Source: Numida meleagris
Lineage: Eukaryota > Chordata > Aves > Galliformes > Numididae
DNA: 64,000 nt
Direction: 5' to 3'
NCBI RefSeq assembly: GCF_002078875.1
Contig: NC_034410.1
Span: forward strand, 104,866,353 to 104,930,352
Position 1 is the first letter of the stretch, and every line of letters starts with the position of its first letter. A model generated the notes under the pieces. It was not told where the DNA came from. It was given only the letters and a program-made list of their open reading frames with translations, and searched no databases. Of the stretch, positions 58,925-64,000 are shown piece after piece. The position numbers were made by a program, and so were the translations under genes.

Positions 58925-59789
58925 GTTACTGCTAATTTTTCTTTAAAGATTACTTTCTCTGTCAGTTTTAGGAGTCATACATCTGTAAGCCTGTCTTCAA
59001 ACATAGCAATGCCTGCATCATCTCTCATCAGTAGAAACCTGACCTCTTCTTACCCATTCCATTGGAACAGGATGCATATTTTTAAATGCAACTTAGAGAT
59101 ACCATCTAAATTTCATTTATTTATTTCCAGGCAAAAAGAAATCATAAAGCCTATTATTATTTAAATGTCTTAGTGGAGCTCTTAAATTGACTTTGTAATG
59201 TGTCCTACCAGTACTGTAGCTGAACCTTCTTGAAGTATATTTTACTACTGCATACAAAGTATTCAAATCACCAGAACATAAGAATCTCACAACTCTTTCT
59301 TGTTTTAACTGCACCTTATGCGTAATTAACACTTCAGATATAATCATTTCTCTGATGTTTAGCAAGGCCTCAGTCATTCAGTGATCTCTTACCCAAGTCT
59401 CCTGCTGGTGCTGCAAAATACTAACAAAGCCACCAGATCTTTAGAGAAATGAATGTTGGCGGATCTGCTCCAGGACGGGGGCCTCAGTTATATCACAGTT
59501 TTTGTGCATGTGCTTTTCAGGCAGCAATCAGAGACTTTTTTTTCTATGTATGTACAGAAAATTGCAGCCATAAAGCCATAAGGAGTGGCAAGGGGACTCA
59601 ATCACTCCAAAACCTATTCTTCAATGCCTTTTGAATTGACTGGGTTGATTTTACAACATATTTATGTAGAAGGCAGAAAAAAAAACAATATATTTATTCA
59701 ATTGCCAATAAAATAATTTTTAAAGGATTTAGGGTGATCATCAGTTCATATCTACACCAACAATGGAAATTGAGCTGTATGAAATAAAC

Positions 59790-60290
59790 TGATTTTAGCG
59801 TGCATCTGCTAGCTTGCTTTATACTGTAGAAAGCATACACTAAATGGAATTCCAAGCCTCATACTGTAAGCTTCGTGTGACACCATTTTTGTCGGCATTT
59901 CTTTACCCACCCATGAAGTGGCATTCCTTCTTCCTACATGACTTGCCGCTTTATCAAAGGCCTGATTAGCAGAATTTACAAGTCCGGTGGAAAACAATAG
60001 GAGATGCAGTGGTCACTTCAGGATCAGTTCCTAAATACCAGCCTTTCTCTGAGGTGAGCGGGGAGCTCAAAGAGAGCAATGTTTGATATAGCTGACATCT
60101 GTGAATCCCTTGTTTTGAAAGAGAATGCTATTCCTGCTCAACTGATAAAATCCAAGCAACCTTTACTCATGCAAAGTATTGTGAAGAGATTTGAGCGGCC
60201 TGGAAACATTTGTTGTTGTTTGGGAACCTAAATATTTGCACCTCCCTAAGATGGGCCAGTGACTGGATAGTACCTAAGCCAACGTAACCG
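59790..60290. promoter_or_regulatory. Possible conserved non-coding element upstream of GAREM1
   Basis: This unique-looking stretch lies about 3.2-3.7 kb upstream of the promoter. It contains motif-like cores such as TTATCAAAGGCCTGATTAGCA (near 59950) and TGATATAGCTGACA (near 60082), with no long frame and no repeat signature recognised. The composition resembles vertebrate conserved non-coding elements, but this is an impression. Confidence 0.2.
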
Positions 60291-60899
60291 AAAACCCAGT
60301 GAGACTAAATAATACATCGAAGGAATTCCTATTACACAGAGAAACAACAAAACTCCTGCAGCTCAACCTGACCCTCTTCTATTGATTTATATTTATTGTT
60401 AGGAAGAGGAACTGAATGGAGACACAAACTCTGAGAACCAGTAGCAAAACTTGTGTGAGTTCAGGACAGCTTAAAGTTCAGCAGAAATCCACTCCTGAAG
60501 GCAAAACTGCAGAATTTCATCAGAACAGGGGTTGGAGAGAAAGTGAACTAAGTTGGCCGAATCATGAGATTTTTCAGTGACATGAAAGAAAGCAGAAAGT
60601 AGGTCAAATTACTGAATTATGAATAAACATGTTAAACAACTTCAATTGAAAGATAGCAAGGAAGATGGAAAAAAGTACAGTGAGAAGACCAAGGAAATAA
60701 CTGATCCATTATTCTACAGAGGGAGAAATCTATTTAATTATCACACAGTCACTGGTGACACTGAGACACCCTAATATTTTAATCCCTTGTCTTCAGTTAA
60801 AGGCAGATGTGATTTCACTACTAGCACCACTGACAAAGGACTAACAGTTTAAGCTAGAAGAATGAAGAAATATCCTGGAAAATACTTAGATAAGTAAAA

Positions 60900-62155
60900 G
60901 ATTTCTGATAGACTGGATATGATGAAATACCCGGAGGGTACAAGCAGTATTAGAGCTGCAACTAACTCCAAGAATAAACAGAGAATGAGTGAGATTCCAC
61001 AAAACTGGAAAAGGAAGAATGTGGAAAGGAAAAAGCTCTACAAACTGATTATCTTTATTTCTACTCTAAGAAAAACCCTGATTTGAACAGGCAATCCAAC
61101 CATTTTTAAGCATATTGAAAGTAAATATATGAGAAGTAACAGCATGGGTTTGTCAGTAACAACCACCACCAGCTCAATCTAGATCACTTCTACCAGATGG
61201 TAACAGGCTTTGTGAATAGGATGGAAAAAGAGAGGGTCATAGGGTTACACATAAGTTGCTCTTAACTGAAAGGAAAATAGAAGGTCTAGAGAAGTATACA
61301 GCACGAGTGCATAATTGTATTGAAATAATTGGTACTCCCAAGTTGAAAGGATGTATTGAATGGAACTTCACTGAGACCTGTCTTGAATCCAGAGCTATTT
61401 GGTATTTCCACCAACATCTTGGATGACTAAACAGAATACACTTATTCACATGCAAAGGCTGTATCTACAGGAAGAGGCTCCAGCTATGCTGGAGTGCAGC
61501 ATGACAATTCAGAAGGATGCTAGCAAATTGGAAAAGCTGAAATGCCACTAAATAAGGGGAAACAGAGAGTTCTACACATACAGAGGAACAATCCACTGCA
61601 CAAGTAAGTGCCAGGATAGAAAAGCAGCTCTTCAGAGGAGAGATTAAAGATCACACACACTGAACAGTTAGCTACGTTAGGCTATCTTCCATTATGCTGA
61701 TACTGGAATGCATAAGTAGGGAGATCGTGGATAAGATAATGAAAAAAGTCAGTTTAACCTCACCAGCTGTTGCTATTTAAACTGGAGTAGTCTGCTAACT
61801 TCTCAGTTCTACACATCAAGATAGCTGAGAAGCAACTCAAAAATAAGGAGTTGTGCACTGAAAATGGCAAAAAGAGTTCTAAAAAAGGGAGGACATAGAA
61901 AGGTATGAACACACATAAAGAGGAAAGAGAGAACCTGCTTTCCATGTGCAGCAGTTAGGCAAGGTATTAGGAAACTTCCTGCCTGCAAAACCAGTTCAGT
62001 AAGGATTGTACACTACTCAGAGAGACAGTGAAATCCCCTCCTTCACCGCAGGTCTTTAAACATCTTCCTGGAATACAGCAGGGACAGCTGATCTGAGAAT
62101 GAGATAAGAGGAGGAACTAGACAGCCTTTCAAAATCCCTTCCAGCACTATTTTCT
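60900..62155 (+). mobile_element. Ancient, heavily decayed CR1-type LINE
   Basis: Several pieces lie in the order expected for a plus-strand CR1 body. GAGATTCCACAAAACTGG near 60990 and AGCATGGGTTTGTCAGTAAC near 61141 come from the reverse transcriptase region. AGAGAGTTCTACACATACAG near 61564 and AAAGCAGCTCTTCAGAGG near 61621 are near the ORF2 end. GTTAGGCAAGGTATTAGG near 61954 and GGAACTAGACAGCC near 62113 are in the 3' part. Divergence is far greater than in the other copies, so this is an old insertion. Borders and subfamily are uncertain; it may begin further left. Confidence 0.6.
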
Positions 62156-64000
62156 TCATCTGCTATGGCTATAATTAAGGCAGGGATTATCCTTTGTTCT
62201 TTAAGACTGTGCTCTAAATGCTAGTTTAAATTACTGGCTAGAAGTAGTAGTCTAGTGATCAGATGTAAATATATAAACCTTGTCTTTCACTCCCCTTCTG
62301 CAAGTGCACTGAATAGCTGGTGGCACAGTAAGCTGACAGAACGCTCGGATGTACTGGGTCCCATATCCTTCAGAAAGTACCTGAGAGCTGAGGTCACTGT
62401 CTCAATACCAAATTTGATTGAAAAAACAACCTGAAGAAAGCCCTCAAAAAGGAAGCAGGCCCACTTCAGATAGTGGCATTCCAGAACACTAAGCCAATGG
62501 AGTTCATTATTCTGGATGTACTAGGATAGCTCACCACACAGTCCTGCACAGAACTATTAGTACTATTATTCTTCTGCAAAGGGTGGTAGAATTATTAACT
62601 TTAATAACAAAGAACCCAGACAAAATAAAAAAGAACAATATAACCATAAAAATTCTTCAGATTTCCCAGCTTGCTTTTGCTTTCTGTGTCCTGTTTTCTT
62701 TTAACTGAAGAAAAAGAAAATGGCATCTTTATTCTGCCCTCATTCAAATTATACTAAAATGTGATATCCTCCTCTGAAATTAAAGCTATTATATATCAAT
62801 ATAAAACCGATCCAAATGAACAGAGTCAGATCCCTGATGTATTTATACTCTAAGAAAATAACATAAATTCCTCACATCAAACAAACACTGCGTACACTTT
62901 TAATACAGTAATCATTTATGACAAAAGGAACTCTTAGAAATGCAGGTATGCTGCTAAAACCCATGTGAATGTTTCTATGGAATGATAAGGCTATATTAGC
63001 ACGATAATTATTACTGGATGCATTCAATTGTTTTGTGCTTTCTGCTTTTCCTTAGAGGAAGGTTCAGCAACCCATATACAGATACTGTATATGGGATATT
63101 CTTTTACCTCAGCTATCATCTCTGCAACCTCCCTGTTCAAAAGTTTTCCAGTAAGACATACGTTTCTGAAATGGATATTAAAGAAACAAAACCAAAAATC
63201 TGCAGAAAACCATCTTACAGGACTACACTGAGTATCAGCTGATTAAACGTATGCTATCTTGTGGACGGTATAAATGATTTCACCTATCGAAAGGTTGCCT
63301 GTGTGATGTCAATGTTCATTACATTAAAAATCTGATACAAATAGCACAAAAAATGTTAAGGTAAATGTTTTTAATAAGAGAAAATTAGTACACTTAGATT
63401 TCACTTGTGCAACCATTTGTATGCAAATGATTCAAAAGTCAGATAACTGCTTTAACTTCACATTAAAAATAAAAAAATATAATATAAACATGTCAAAATA
63501 TTTGGCAGCAAGGTTTCTGTAATAAAAAGGATGCCTAAATTCTGTGCTTTGGGATTACAGACTCCCTTTTAAAATCTTTTATGTTCCCTTGTAGTAGTTA
63601 ATATTTTCTGAAGAGGAAATGAAATAATAAGCAATATTTCAGAATGCACAGCAGGTTCTCTTCTTACTTTCATTTAGATCCACAACATCTAAGTCATATA
63701 ATACCCAGGACTTCTGTAAAACAAATAAAAGCAAACATTTAATTAAGATAACTGGAACACAGTAGTTGAAAAACTCGAATTTTCACATATTTTAATATAT
63801 AAAAGACCCGTCGAGGCCACTAGATATGTTTTCCCTTTACATGTTTAAATATGAGATTAGAGTTTTCTAATAAATTAGAGGGAGACTGATGCTCCTGCAA
63901 GTTACAGCTTGGTGTATTTACATTCTACAGGTGCTTCAAACATCTCTTCTAACTCTGAAGGTGACAGAGAATGTAATGTCTTCTGAGGAGACACTACAAA
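62156..64000. other. Upstream intergenic sequence, no gene seen
   Basis: AT-rich, with no recognised repeat or coding family. Frames at 63.0-63.24 kb show no known domain. Confidence 0.7.

Overview
The window is vertebrate nuclear DNA from a bird, most likely a galliform close to chicken. The evidence is numerous 5'-truncated CR1 LINE copies on both strands, a Galluhop-type mariner remnant with terminal inverted repeats at 13.1-13.6 kb, an AT-rich non-coding background, and one sharp CpG island at about 56.1-57.1 kb. There is no bacterial or viral gene organisation, and nearly all open frames are chance frames or frames inside repeats.

The only gene I can support is the 5' part of GAREM1 (GRB2-associated regulator of MAPK1, formerly FAM59A), on the minus strand. 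Exon 1 (56445-56565) lies in the CpG island and encodes the N-terminus beginning MDPGPSLGFSLKDVKW. Exon 2 (35473-35613) has clean splice signals, joins exon 1 in matching phase, and encodes a segment containing [16 protein letters not shown] and [17 protein letters not shown]. Together they give the first 87 codons, the beginning of the CABIT domain. The remaining exons were not found and should lie beyond the left edge.

Layout: 1-35472 is the 5' portion of intron 2, with CR1 copies at 2.3, 2.8, 6.3 and 29.2 kb, the mariner at 13.1 kb and a probable hAT end at 11.0 kb. 35614-56444 is the complete intron 1 (about 20.8 kb), with CR1 copies at 36.7, 49.2 and 54.2 kb and a GC-rich block at 46.1-46.4 kb that may be a regulatory element. 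56100-57125 is the promoter CpG island. 57126-64000 is the upstream flank, with two head-to-tail CR1 copies, a short CR1 fragment and a much older LINE between about 60.9 and 62.15 kb.

I found no convincing new biological system. The points most worth a second look are the 14-bp tandem homeodomain-like motif at 46.3 kb, ZNF143-like motifs near the promoter, a CR1 copy with an apparent 5' inversion, and an exon-like segment with a poly(A) signal at 25.8-26.1 kb. No alignment, search or conservation score was run; family assignments rest on recognition by eye.
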